A stretch of DNA of 64,000 nt from Tillus elongatus. Lineage: Eukaryota > Arthropoda > Insecta > Coleoptera > Cleridae. The translations under genes were made by a program, and so were the position numbers. The stretch covers positions 76,850,391 to 76,914,390 of the forward strand of contig OZ023270.1 of the NCBI GenBank assembly GCA_964006375.1, read 5' to 3'. Shown here piece by piece: positions 43,847 to 56,394 of this stretch; the first letter of the stretch is position 1, and each line of letters opens with the position of its first letter. The notes below the pieces were generated by a model, which did no database searches, was not told the DNA's origin, and saw only the letters and a program-made list of their open reading frames with translations.

Positions 43847-44377
43847 AACATTTTTTATCAATTTTAGATTATTCTTATTTAAGTGTTGATTATTATTGCA
43901 AATATGCCGGGCAACGGAAGATTTGTTTATAGTACCGTATCTTAATTGTGCTAAATGTTCATTAAATCTATTTTCAATTTCAATAGATCTTTTTGTTTAT
44001 CCGACGTATTTCAGATCACAGTCTTTACAACTTATTTCATAAATTTTAGCGGTATTATCCTTGTCTTTTGGGTTACCTAGCAAGTTTTTTATGTATTTTT
44101 TGTCGAAAGTCTTTCGTAGTTCAAATGGTAATCAAACAAAGTTTTCTTCGCCTTTCTCTGTTCTAAAAGTCGTTGCTTCCGCAAACATTTTCTTTGTGTT
44201 GTGTTTGTTAATTAATTTCTTTACTAGGCAAGCAGTGTATCCGTTATATTCGGCCACGTTCTTAATATATCCTGATTCTTTGGTATATCGATTTTTATTT
44301 AAAAGAAAATTAATTAATCTCTTTACTAAAAAAATCAGACTGGCCATTTTTTTGTGCGTGCGTATGATGTGAGTCAT
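43844..44377 (-). pseudogene. Penelope-like RT thumb and GIY-YIG remnant
   Basis: The minus strand reads THKKMASLIFLVKRLINFLLN, VAEYNGYTACLVKKLINKH (thumb), then across frame changes IYEISCKDCDLKYVG, a stop, KRSIEIENRFNEHLAQLRYG and SSVARHI (GIY-YIG). The Cys pair and YVG are kept, but a stop follows YVG directly. The 5' part with the RT palm is gone. Sequence upstream (44440-44545) recurs at 7170-7270. Confidence 0.85.
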
Positions 44378-44399
44378 TTGGAATGTAATCCTTATCTAA

Positions 44400-44870
44400 A
44401 ACGTCCAACTGTTAAATATTATTCCGTTTTATGTCAGTTTATAAATTTCTCAAAATGTCACTTCCTCTGCAGTTCCAACACTCATCAACGATTCTAATGC
44501 AGCCATGGCTATTTATCTTCACTTAAACACAATTATCATTATTTTGGTACAACCGATCTTTTAACGAGTGTAATACCTTACCACAAAAAAATTAAAAATT
44601 ACCTCTTTTGAATTGGATATTTTGTAAGAATTTTGGTGGTTTCTCCCTAATTTAAAGCGTATTTTTGAAGAGGCACAACTACCGTTTTGGCAGCTCATTA
44701 TTTTATTTCACTGCATACTTCTTGTAGGGTATACGGCTGGTAAATTTAATTATGGTTTAAAATATCCAGAGTGGAATAGCCAAACGAAATAAAATCAGTA
44801 TCTCCATTACTGTGCATATTTAGAAAAATACCAAAACAACTCAATTTTAGATTAAAAAAAATTAAAAATT
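44400..44870. other. Mostly unassigned; includes a repeat shared with 7170-7270
   Basis: 44440-44545 is the shared segment. The remainder shows no gene. Confidence 0.45.
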
Positions 44871-45420
<550 letters not shown>

Positions 45421-45924
45421 TCCTCCAACGTGAAAACTTCACCCCTACACTCAACCACCTTCGAGTGAAAGTTGCAATCCTCAATTTTTTTTAATAGGAC
45501 GAGGGAGCTTGTGATATCTCATTTGAAATACCTCTTTATTCTCTATTCAAAAATACTACGGCTTTCAAATTTATTGCAAAAATTAACAGTAAGAGAAAAT
45601 TAATTTTTTGGTTGGCTGTATTACGCACTAAAAAATTAATAGATAACTAATCGCGTTACATTCTTGATAATAATAAAACAAGCAAAAACAATTTCAGTAT
45701 CCCTTTGGGACGGTATCCCTAAAAAGGACACATAAAAAGTTATGAACATTCTTCATAGTTGGCAATGGCAGTTTTGTTTAAAACGAGCTAGCAACTTGAT
45801 GTTTAATTTTATCGGATGATAGGAGTTGTCAGTTGTTAACTGCAGTTCAGAAATATAGTTTATTTAACAGAAAATATAAAAGAGCAATTCTACAGATGAT
45901 TACTTACCAAGATAAAACATGATT

Positions 45925-46810
45925 ACATATCGAAATTGCTCGCCTATTTGAACACAAATTTCCCGATTTGCCACGTATATCCCAATTTCGCGAGTTTGGA
46001 CATGTAAGGCAGATATAAAAATAAACCTTCTAATGCACTGAGTAATGATAGCAATTGGATGTAATACTTTGAGTCGACAAGCAGCCACATCATTGGATGT
46101 TATCCATTCATCGATTATCATCATATATTAAACGAAATTAAAATGCATCTCTATACATTGATGCAATCCAGGAGGTCATGGAAGAAGATTTTTATAGAAG
46201 AACGTCTTTTTGTGAATAAATGATGCAAATATTAGATAATAATGTTATCCAACCAGAACATATATTGTTTTCTGATGAGTGCAGTTTTACACTTCACGCT
46301 CATGCTAATCGTCAAAGTTGTTGCTACTGGTCCAAAGAAAATCCACACTGGATGAGAGAAGAACCTACGCAATACTCTGAAAAGTTTGGGCAGTAATAGT
46401 GGGAAACCATGTCATTGGTCACTTTTTCACTGATGGAAATTTGAATAAAGATAATTATTTAGTAGGTACTACTGCAAAATAATGTCGTGCAAACATATGG
46501 TCTGTTGGAGTAAACCCACAAGTTCCAGCGAATGTGATATGGGTCCCGCAGGATTGAGCACCAGCACATTGCCAAATCAATGTGCGGCAGTACCTCGACT
46601 TAATATTTTCAAATCAGTGGATAGTAAGGGGAGGATCGTTAGAATGGTCAGCACAATCACCCGATGTTGCGCTATTAGACTTCTTATCGGGATATGTGAA
46701 AAGTATGGTATTCAAAATTAATCAGGCGATTCAACTGACTTACGAAAAATAATAGCGACTGTGATTAGGTCGGTCACTCCTCGAATGTTAAATAACGTGA
46801 AGTGACTTTA
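45925..46810 (+). pseudogene. Second DD41D mariner-like transposase relic
   Basis: Scattered frames keep ARLFEHKFPDLPRISQ and RQAATSLDVI in the N-terminal part. Then come VMEEDFYRRTSFCE, MMQILDNNVIQPEHILFSDE (Asp 1 at 46274-46276), CSFTLHAHANRQSCCYWSKE and NPHWMREEPTQYSEK. Further on are VIVGNHVIGHFFTDGNLNKD, VIWVPQD.APAHCQINVRQY (Asp 2, followed by a stop) and LEWSAQSPDVALLDFLSGY (Asp 3). I count 41 positions between Asp 2 and Asp 3, as in the element at 40821. Many stops and frameshifts; inverted ends not found. Confidence 0.8.
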
Positions 46811-47157
46811 TTTACGGTTAGGATGCTGCCAAGGTATGCATTTTAAATAACTCCTACATTGGTGTGTTTTTTCTTTTTATATTGCTTCTATACAACCTAT
46901 TTTACCGTAGCAATAACTGATTTCTCTTGGCAAAAGCAAATTGGAGATAACTGTAAGATATTATTATATGTCAAATTAAAAGTGTCATTTTCGTTCTATA
47001 TAGGATCATAATTCTAGTGCTTACATATGTAGAAAATAAGCTTGGCTAACACATTTTCCCCCAAAAGTTAAAGGTTTTATAGCAACAACCGTTATTTTCT
47101 TTATCTTCAAGCCCTTCCTACATAACTAAAATCAAGTAATAAAAGGCACAATTTGTC

Positions 47158-47757
47158 AGTAGTATAGAGGTTTTAATTTTGGAAATTTAACCAGAAAATC
47201 CACTAATTAAAATCTCTGGAGGCAACAAGTGCGTTATGGTAGCAAATCTTCTTGAAAATATTTTTTTATAGCAAATGTCTTTCTTTGATGAAAGCAGGCA
47301 TCAAACTTGGCTGCCTATATAGTAGAAACAATGGTTCATATTTCATAGAAATAAATTTATTGTTTGAAAATATATGAACATTTTTCAAAAGTCTGGATGC
47401 AGCAAGTGTGTTATGGAAGTGAGTTTCCATAAAAATGTTTTTAATAGCAAATGCGAGCAGTAGTATAGAGGTTTTAATTTTGGAAATTTAAGCAGAAAAT
47501 CCACTAATTAAAATCTCTGGAGGCAGCAAGTGCATTATGGTAGCAAATCTTCTTGAAAATATTTTTTTATAGCAAATGTCTTTCTTTGATGAAAGCAGGC
47601 ATCAAACTTGACTGCCTATATAGTAGAAACAATGCATCATATTTCATCGAAGTAAATTTCTTGTTTGAAAATATATAAACATTTTTCAAAAGTCTGGATG
47701 CAGTAAATGTGTTATGGAAGTGGATTTCCATAAAAATGTTTTTAATAGCAAATGCGA
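47158..47757 (+). repeat. Tandem duplication (~300-bp unit) of M-element halves
   Basis: AGTAGTATAGAGGTTTTAAT starts each unit (47158 and 47459). Each contains two M termini (TCTCTGGAGGCA.CAAGTGC and GTCTGGATGCAG.AA.TGTG). The two units are nearly identical. They consist of left halves of the ~300-bp MITE repeated head to tail. Confidence 0.85.
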
Positions 47758-47955
47758 GCAGGCATCAATCTGATTATCGGTATAGCCTCTGTAGTAGAAA
47801 CAATGTGCTATATTTTATCAAAATTACTTATGGTTTGAAAATATACAAAAAAATTCCGAAAGTAAACTTAAATGTTGGTTTCCTAACCAACAAAGCTTAC
47901 GTTAATAGCAAATTGAGTTATTGAAATTTGAAGGATTTAATGAAAGTTCGGTATA
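47758..47955 (+). repeat. MITE right half without terminal M
   Basis: Continues the second unit with AGGCATCAATCTGATTATCG, GTTGGTTTCCTAACCAACAA?-type right-half sequence (TGTTGGTTTCCTAACC) and GAAATTTGAAGGATTTAATG, then loses the inverted M. Confidence 0.7.
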
Positions 47956-48741
47956 TTTGTAGATTAGCTCCCGAACGCTTTCCAAAAAAATGTTTTCAGA
48001 AATATTACTAAGACCTCACCTGGATGCACAAACAACAAGAAAAATGTCTGGTTCACACCCCCCAAGGAAGTTACGGGACTGGAAGTGAATAGGGGTGCTG
48101 GGCGGGGTAGGTAGTAAAAAGGAAATATGAGCAGGAAAAGCGAAGAAAACTGCTTAAAAACTGTCTATTTGAAGCCATATCCCCATTAAACCCCGCCATT
48201 AGCGAATTAAAAAAAAATCGCTAAAAATTGCCGGCACATTTTATCTACAAAAGCGACCTTATAAGCAGAATGGTAATAATACCATGGACAACATAAGATA
48301 TGCATTTGAATGCACATGCAAAAACTAGTAAAACTATTGAAAGATAAAACAAACCACTATTTTATAGCTAGCTTGATTATAACAATGAAAGCAAATTACG
48401 TCTTATTTTTTACAAATGTATAAATAAAGTTTCTGTGAATTTGTTTAGTAATTTATTACTGAATCCATTTAAATCGTTCCTAAGTGCATTTTCAAAGAAT
48501 GCAAGTAATGCAAGATTTTTCTTGAAACGTTGACATTTCTATTAACTTTAACATCAATATTCAATTTCCCAGCATGATTTATTTATATTTTATTACTGAT
48601 TATTGGCTAACCGATTCAATGCGGAAGAAATCTGCTTCGAGTGAGTAAAAATATACAAAGGTGGATCAGCTGTGTATTTTAATAAGTTGTGTATAAGGTA
48701 CGATCATAAAGGTACTATAAAGTTAAGCAGGAAAAAAAAGT
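47956..48741. other. Unassigned AT-rich sequence
   Basis: No coding frame, RNA or repeat recognised. Confidence 0.45.
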
Positions 48742-49437
<696 letters not shown>

Positions 49438-49439
49438 AT

Positions 49440-49790
49440 GTAATACGTCTCAATTTCTGTTGGAAAATTGTCCATTCTAGTCCAAAGATAAATCATTTAT
49501 ATTTATTCATTGTTGTTGCCTTTACTTGGTGAGACCATTCCGTACTAAATACAGGCATAGAGACTTTTTTTCTCACTTCACAATTGCTTATTTTCTTCCC
49601 TGTAACCGGTTTCTCCTGTCCGATGATTCCGTAAAACGGCGCAGCCCGCTACAGACAAGAAAAAAAGCAATTGTAAAGCCAGATAAAAAGTCTCTACGTC
49701 TGTAGTTAATAAATAAGTTACATGAAATTTAAAGGTCCATGTGTGTACACCTGAAAACTGGTCATATTTGATGTTGATATGATTAAATAT
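49440..49790. other. Unassigned sequence
   Basis: An 82-codon minus-strand frame at 49578-49826 has no recognised domain and overlaps the inverted repeat. Confidence 0.45.
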
Positions 49791-49848
49791 TTGGGCGAGT
49801 TGAATAAAAAGGCTTTTTCTTTCCAAACAAATGTTTATTCCTTGTCCC

Positions 49849-49882
49849 GACGCGTTTCGACCTGTTAATCGGTCATCCTCAG
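49849..49882 (-). ncRNA. Hammerhead-ribozyme-like motif, left arm
   Basis: The minus strand reads CTGAGGA, T, hairpin GACC..GGTC with an 8-nt loop, then GAAACGCGTC. Both core strands are intact and stem III is the ACGCGT palindrome. Confidence 0.5.
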
Positions 49883-49921
49883 GGGAATCTAGAATTTACA
49901 AAACGACTTGACTAGATTCCC

Positions 49922-49955
49922 CTGAGGATGATTTATTAATAGGTCGAAATGCGTC
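49922..49955 (+). ncRNA. Hammerhead-ribozyme-like motif, right arm
   Basis: The plus strand reads CTGAGGA, T, GATTTATTAATAGGTC, GAAATGCGTC. Stem II and stem III are weakened compared with the left arm (GATT for GACC; ATGCGT for ACGCGT). Confidence 0.4.
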
Positions 49956-50370
49956 GGGACAAGGAATAAACATTTGTCAGGAAAGAACAAGCATTTTTAT
50001 TCAACTCACCCAAAGATGTCAACCCCAAACATTTTGACGTTAAGGAACAATATGATATGATTAAACATTACTTTTCTCTAGATAGCAATATTATCAGTAT
50101 AATAGGTAGTGAGTAAAAACGCCAGCTTCGAATTTTCCAAATAACATATTTTTTTAACTCATGAAAAATGTTTCTTGGTCGGACCTTCCGAACCCGGGTA
50201 AGCTCTTCATCCAAAAAAGTAGGTTAACCAGAACCTATTTCGCATTTACATTAAAAAAGGAGGAAACAATAGTTTACATTTTGATCAAATAACGCACAAC
50301 CACAGCATACAGAAATGTGGAAATTGGGAACAAAACTGGAAGTGAGTGGAAGAGAAACTAAAATAAAACT

Positions 50371-50812
50371 CTGGACGCAGCAAGTGCGTTATAGAAGCGA
50401 ATTTTCATTTAAATGTTTTTAATTACAAATATATCGCTCTAATGCGAGCAGGCATCAATTTGGTTACCGGTATAACCTATATAGTAGGAACAATGTACCA
50501 TATTTTATCAAAATAATTATTTGAAAATGTAGAAAAAATTTTCGAAAATAAACTTTTAATGTTTCCAAGAAAACTTGTCTCCTAGCCAATGAACCTTAGC
50601 TTAATAGCAAATTGAGTTATTGAAATTTCAAACATTTAATGAAAATTCGCAACCAAAACGCCCTTGCTGCGTTCATACAAAAATTTTCCGAAAATAAAGT
50701 TAAATGTTGGTTTCCTAACCAACAAAACTTACGTTAATAGCAAATTGAGTTATTGAAATTTGAAGGATTTAATGAAAATTTGCTACCAAAACACACTCAC
50801 TGCGTCCAGATT
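50371..50812. mobile_element. M-ended MITE with duplicated right half
   Basis: The left M is CTGGACGCAGCAAGTGCGTT. The first inverted M is near 50655-50670 (AAACGCCCTTGCTGCGTTC) and a second at 50780-50812 (CACACTCACTGCGTCCAG). The sequence between the two right ends repeats the right half (GTTAATAGCAAATTGAGTTA in both). Confidence 0.8.
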
Positions 50813-50859
50813 TTTTTCTTACAAACATGCATCATATTTCGATAAAAAATGCTAAAATG

Positions 50860-51482
50860 CAATAACGAATTTGTTCTACGAAAATTAGGTAAAAATTATA
50901 GACCGTTAAACCATAAACTTCAATAAACTTACAGCGAAAGCATCAACTTAACTAAATTGACACCAAAGCGTCAGAGAACGGGTCTATTTGAAATGAATTC
51001 TCTGTAAATATTTTAGTAAAATGAAGAGCAATGACGGTTGAATCTGAAACTTAAGGGTTCGCAGAACACTCTTATTGCAACATTTTCTTTTCACAATCCG
51101 TATTTGTTTCACGTTATTTGCCTAAACGTTGCCAATTTTGACGTTTTAACTTGCGAGTTTGACGTTTTAAATTGCGAATTTGACGTTTTGAGGAAAACTC
51201 CAAAAGTTGTTTCTTTAGCTGCCCGTAACTTTTTTGACCTTAAACTTAGAGAGTTAAATTGGTACAAGGTTCACTCTTTATAATACAAATAAGCGTACCA
51301 AATTTGGTTGCCCTCACTTTGTTATTTCCGGAGATATGATTTTTTTAGAAACAAAACACAAAATTTTCCGGGAAAACCTAGTCCGATTTTCCTGGCTGAC
51401 GAACTTATCCAAGCCTCTTGCAAAAGGAAGGTACTCACCAAATTTGATCAGGCTCGGTCTATTATTTTTTAAGTTATCGGTA

Positions 51483-51554
<72 letters not shown>

Positions 51555-51600
51555 ACGGGTCTCCCCATTAGTGATTTTTTTTTAGAAAATTCACTAAAAG
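50860..51600 (+). mobile_element. B-form repeat with (TA)n and H
   Basis: B body is CAAAGCGTCAGAGAACGGGT, TAGTAAAATGAAGAGCAATG and ACGTTTTAACTTGCGAGTTT. K is TTTTCCTGGCTGACGAACTT. The TA tract is 51485-51551. H is reduced to ACGGGTCTCCCCATTAGTG and the palindrome up to TTCACTAAAAGTG. Confidence 0.8.
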
Positions 51601-51760
51601 TGTTTAAATATAACAAAACAAATGAGGGGACTTAAGACAATTATTGAACTACCGACTATGGAAAAAAATGAAAAGACAAACAAAGGTGGTTATCGTTTAT
51701 ATGGTGTAATTTTTGTCAACAGTGAGTTGTGTGTGTGTGTGTATGTTTTGTTTCTTTTAA

Positions 51761-52074
51761 CGTCGGATTATTTCCGAGACTATGACCAATCACCGACACT
51801 AGGGAGCAGTTTCACCTCACTATCCTGGAAATTTTTCCGAACCTCTGCCTTTCTGTAAAGACGGTGGGTATCTTTAACGTGCCCAACATCGCAGGGACAC
51901 GGGACCGACGGCATTATACCACCTCCGAAGAGCGGAACGTGCAAACATTCAACTTACTCAAATACAATTCGGCAACCTTGATGACAGTGTCTACTAAAAA
52001 AGTGAAAGGAGAACCCTGGGATCGAACCCAGTACCCTTCGGTTTAGAGGCATACTTTCTTACCACCGAGGCTCT
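51761..52074 (-). mobile_element. tRNA-derived SINE, copy 4
   Basis: On the minus strand it starts AAGAGCCTCGGTGGTAAGAA (shortened A-box region), has B box GGGTTCGATCCCA, and ends AATAATCCGACG. A small deletion removes part of the A box, so this copy is probably not a source. Confidence 0.85.
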
Positions 52075-52243
52075 TGTCAACATTGAGAAACAATGGATTT
52101 TAGAACAAGTTATTAATTTGGATGGAAACTAATTTAAAATTGTATGAATTACAAAGTCTTAATAGGAAGATGATTTGTTTTTAGTTGCTTTATAAAGCTT
52201 TTATTTTTATTATTTTTTTTGTTACATTTTATATGACAAAAAC

Positions 52244-52560
52244 TCGGGACGCAGCAAGTGCGTTATGGTAGTGAATTTTCATAAAAATCTTTTTAATAAC
52301 AAATATGTGTGTTTTTTTTTAAAAAAGCAGGCATCAAATTTGGTTACCAATATAACCTATATAGTAAAAACAATGTGTCATGTTCCATTAAAATAACTTT
52401 ATTGTGTGAAAACGTACAAAAATTTCCAAAAGTTAACTTAAAATGTTCCCGAAAAAACACGTTTCTTGGTCAACCTTATAGGTTAATAGCAAATTGAGCT
52501 GTTCAAATATGAAACATTTGATCAAAATTCGCTACCATAACGCACTTGCTGCGTCCAGAT
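52244..52560. mobile_element. Complete ~315-bp M-ended MITE (reference copy)
   Basis: The left end GGGACGCAGCAAGTGCGTTA and the right end TAACGCACTTGCTGCGTCC are inverted over about 35 bp (to AATTTT). The middle has AAGCAGGCATCAAATTTGG, TAACCTATATAGTA and CAAATTGAGCTGTTCAAATA. No coding capacity. No clear target duplication was found by eye, so the superfamily is open. Confidence 0.85.
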
Positions 52561-52659
52561 CTCTTTTCTTACAAACATGCATTATATTTCGATGGAAAAT
52601 GCAAAAATGCAATAACATAAGGCGTGTTTGATTAAAAAAAAAAAGGAAATTTGTATCAC

Positions 52660-53355
52660 CAACGACTTATGGGCCACCCTGTGATTGTAGAAATATTATT
52701 TTAAGATGTAGCTCAAGACACCCTATAATTAATATATACAAATTTTCTTCATATCTTATATAATAACGGATATATTGAGCTTTATTGATTTTTTACGAAA
52801 ACGACAAAAATTATATACCATTAAACGATAAACTCTATAGCTAAGGCTACTGCCAAGCATCAGAGAAAGGGTCTATTTGAAATGAATTTTCTGCAAATAT
52901 TTTAGTAAAATGAAGGACAATGACGGTTGAAACTAAGACTTTAGGGTTTGTAAAACATCCTTCTTGAGACATTTTATTTCTATAGCCCGTATTAGATTTA
53001 AGTTATTTGCCTAAATGTTGCCAATTTTGACATTTTAAATCGCCACTTTGACGTTTTGAGGAAAACCTCAATTTATTTTTCTTTAAATGCCTATAACTTT
53101 TTTGTCTTTTGACCTACATAGCTAAATTTTGGCAGGTAACTTACCTATAAGGATGTAAACCTGCGTACCAAATTTGGTTGCCCTTACTTTGTTAATTCCG
53201 GAGATATAAATTTTTTTCAAAAGAAAACACAAAATTTTCCGGGAAAACCTGGGCAGATTTTCCTGGCTAACGAACTCGTCCAAGCCATTTGCAAAAGGAA
53301 TTTTTTCACCAAATTTGATCAAAATCGGCCCATTATTTTTTGAGTTATCGGTGTG

Positions 53356-53445
<90 letters not shown>

Positions 53446-53580
53446 CATATAAAAATTGAAACTGACCCCGGATATGTTTTCTGGGGGGCCTAATTAGCGC
53501 TCATTTGAAGAAATTTTTTCAAAATTCAACAGTCGGGATCTCCTCAATAGTGAATTTTTTTTAAGAAAATTCACTAATAA
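52660..53580 (+). mobile_element. Complete B-form repeat
   Basis: In plus orientation: ACCAACGACTTATGGGCCAC, GAGCTTTATTGATTTTTTAC, B body (AAGCATCAGAGAAAGGGTCT, TGAAGGACAATGACGGTTGA, CCAATTTTGACATTTTAAAT). K is TTTTCCTGGCTAACGAACTC to TTTTGAGTTATCGGTGTGAT. The TA tract is 53359-53444. H is CGGATATGTTTTCTGGGGGG and a near-perfect palindrome at 53549-53578. Confidence 0.85.
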
Positions 53581-53610
53581 AGATGAAAATATAACTAAAA
53601 AAAAACTAAC

Positions 53611-54270
<660 letters not shown>

Positions 54271-54283
54271 TGTGTTAGAGTAA

Positions 54284-55415
54284 GGAGAGAGGTGAAAATT
54301 ACTGAAAAACATTGAGAGGAAGAACTCAAAGTTTAAGACACAATAACCATCTGTCGACATTATGTGAAGAATACATACTTAGAGAATTCGGTAGAGGTAA
54401 GCCAAAAGGTACACTTTTTTAATATCGGGGCCGGATGAGGAAAAGTGGAAGCTAAAATACCATTAGAAGGACTACATTGCGACGACAAGACGACGTCGCC
54501 TGTAGACTGTGATGAGGAAGAGCTAGTCTTCTGGGAAAATAAGACAAGTCAATATTTGCATTCTTTCAAACGGCATAGAAGAAACCTTAACACTTTCTCA
54601 TCGGAATTCTGTAAAGAAACATATCGGCGAGACGCGGACATACAGCATAAACATTTTTAGAACCGCTTATAAAAATTCATATATAAACCGTTCACAGCTC
54701 ACACGAGCTGAGGATAAAAACAAGCATTGATAAAAGGTTCCTGACCTACCCCAATGAAAGAATTATTGTGCCGCAATCACGAATAGCTAATGCGACCATA
54801 AAAAAAAGCATTTAAAAACACATAATATCCTCAGCCGTCTGCGTTTTGTTGTTGTTAATTCACTTTTGCACAACGATTACATATTCATTTACCTGTTCAT
54901 TCAGCCGGTGTCCGGTGTAAGAAATTGTCATTAATACACGAACTCATTAACGTTTGCGCAATCAAAGAAAAATAAATGTGTCGAGGGAAATAAATTAGAT
55001 TGTCTAATCTGTGTGACATTGGTCAGTGATAACCGGTTAAAAAAATCTATGTAAAATATCATTCTGCTATTCAACTGTTATTCTAAACTTATTTATGAAT
55101 ATTTACACTTCTTTTATGTATCTTTGTCTATGATGTAATTTAAATAAACGCAAACCAAAACCAATAATAATAATAATAATAATATGTTTATTGCTAAAAA
55201 TTATACAATATGATGTATACAAGAAATCGAAGACTTGTGCTGTGTTTAACAAAATTTAATGATTCTAAAATTTGAAGCTGTGAGTCACAATCCACAATCA
55301 ATAAGCTTCAAACTTTGACACACGGGTACCACAATAAAAAATAGGATATCTACTTTTCTTTCCTCCATCTGTTACTTTAACCGCTACTTCGTTACTTATT
55401 CATCTAGAACTATTT
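54284..55415. other. Unassigned, possibly single-copy region
   Basis: A 71-codon plus-strand frame at 54445-54660 has no known motif. An (AAT)6 tract lies at 55164-55181. No repeat matched. Confidence 0.4.
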
Positions 55416-55496
55416 TTAGTGAATTTTTATCTTAAAAATTTCACTAATAGAGAGGTATCGATGGTGAGACATACTTGGTTCTCGGGTTGAACCGCG

Positions 55497-56005
55497 TCCA
55501 GAATTTATCAAAACTCGACGTTTCGGCTCCTGTTTTGGAGACATTTTCAAGAGGTAAAGGAATTATGTTAGGACACTCTAAGGTCTCAATCTGCCTACTC
55601 CTCAGAGTGGTGGACAAAGGTGGGTAAAGGAAATATATAAGGACACTCTAAGGCCTCAATCTGCCTACTCCTTAGAGTGGTGGACAAAGGTGGGCAAAGG
55701 AAATATATAAGGACACTCTAAGGCCTCAATCTGCCTACTCCTTAGAGTGGTGGACAAAGGTGTGTAAAGGATATATGTAAGGACACTCTAAGGCCTCAAT
55801 CTGCTTACTCCTTAGAGTGGTGGACAAAGATGGGTAAAGGAAATATGTAAGGACACTCTAAGGCCTCAATCTGCCTACTCCTTAGAGTGGTGGACAAAGG
55901 TGGGTTGGATTGTTGTAGCTTGATTACGGGGCCTCAATCTGCCTACTCCCCAAATCTCGCCGGAGATCGTCTGTGGGATCTCAGTGTGTTCAACACTAGA
56001 TCTCT
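55497..56005 (-). repeat. Repeat with expanded core (relative at 8275-8410)
   Basis: The left part is CGCGTCCAGAATTTATCAAA, CGACGTTTCGGCTCCTGTTT and GGAGACATTTTCAAGAGG. The right part is CCCAAATCTCGCCGGAGATC and GTGTTCAACACTAGATC. Both flanks match 8275-8410; the left also matches 24715-24770. The minus strand of the left part ends GAAACGTCG, related to the hammerhead-like motifs, but without a good CUGANGA strand. Confidence 0.7.
55555..55910. repeat. 70-bp minisatellite, five units
   Basis: GGACACTCTA stands at 55571, 55641, 55711, 55781 and 55851, an exact 70-bp period. Each unit contains AGGCCTCAATCTGCCTACTC and AGAGTGGTGGACAAAGG. Units differ by only a few bases. Nothing suggests coding. 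Confidence 0.95.
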
Positions 56006-56394
56006 CTGAAATTTTGAGTTTTCTTTCGAAAAAAAAAAAATTTTCTCCGAAAATTACCGAGCTGTTTTAATGAAATTTAATGGAGATGTTGCCTTAGGAG
56101 AGACTTTACTACGTACCAAACTTCAACTTTCTAAGTTGATAGAAAATTGAGTTATTCAAATTTGAAGCATTTAATAAAAATTCACTACCATAACGCACTT
56201 GCTGCGTCCCGAACTTTTTTTCATTTTTCTTTGTAACTTTTTCTCAGTAACTCATATTTTTGCTAACACCACAAATTTTATACATGGCATTAATGATAAT
56301 GAGCCCTTATTTACGATATATTTACAATGACCATGATCTACGAGGTAAGTGCCAAAATTTTCCCACCTGACTACAAAAGAAACAGCGTAGAGTC

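Larger units (their letters stand above)
49791..50013. mobile_element. Near-perfect ~100-bp inverted repeat with two hammerhead-like motifs
   Basis: Arms 49791-49892 and 49913-50013 are reverse complements with few changes. They are separated by a 20-nt spacer containing TTACAAAACGACTTGAC. Shared words are GAGTTGAATAAAAA, CAAATGTTTATTCCTTGTCC and CATCCTCAGGGGAATCTAG. Each arm contains one hammerhead-like motif. It looks like two inverted Penelope-type terminal repeats with nothing between them. Confidence 0.85.
55417..56211 (-). mobile_element. M...H repeat whose centre is replaced by a minisatellite-bearing repeat
   Basis: The H tip (TTTTAGTGAATTTTTATC to ATCGATGGTGAGAC, 55417-55472) and the M side (AGTTTTCTTTCGAAAAAA to CACTTGCTGCGTCCCGAAC, 56014-56211) belong to one M-to-H repeat in minus orientation. 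The expected rest of H, (TA)n and K are absent. In their place is 55473-56010, a different repeat carrying the 70-bp array. Confidence 0.75.

Noticed and set aside
51038..51283. 81-codon frame with repeated FDVL residues
   Set aside because: It is inside the B-form repeat body; the FDVL repeats come from the repeated ACGTTTTAA(A/C)TTGCGA sequence.
54445..54660. 71-codon frame as a possible host exon
   Set aside because: No recognisable motif, no splice context I can support, and no conservation test possible here.
55555..55910. CRISPR-like array
   Set aside because: The 70-bp units are contiguous tandem copies with no unique spacers, in a eukaryotic repeat context.
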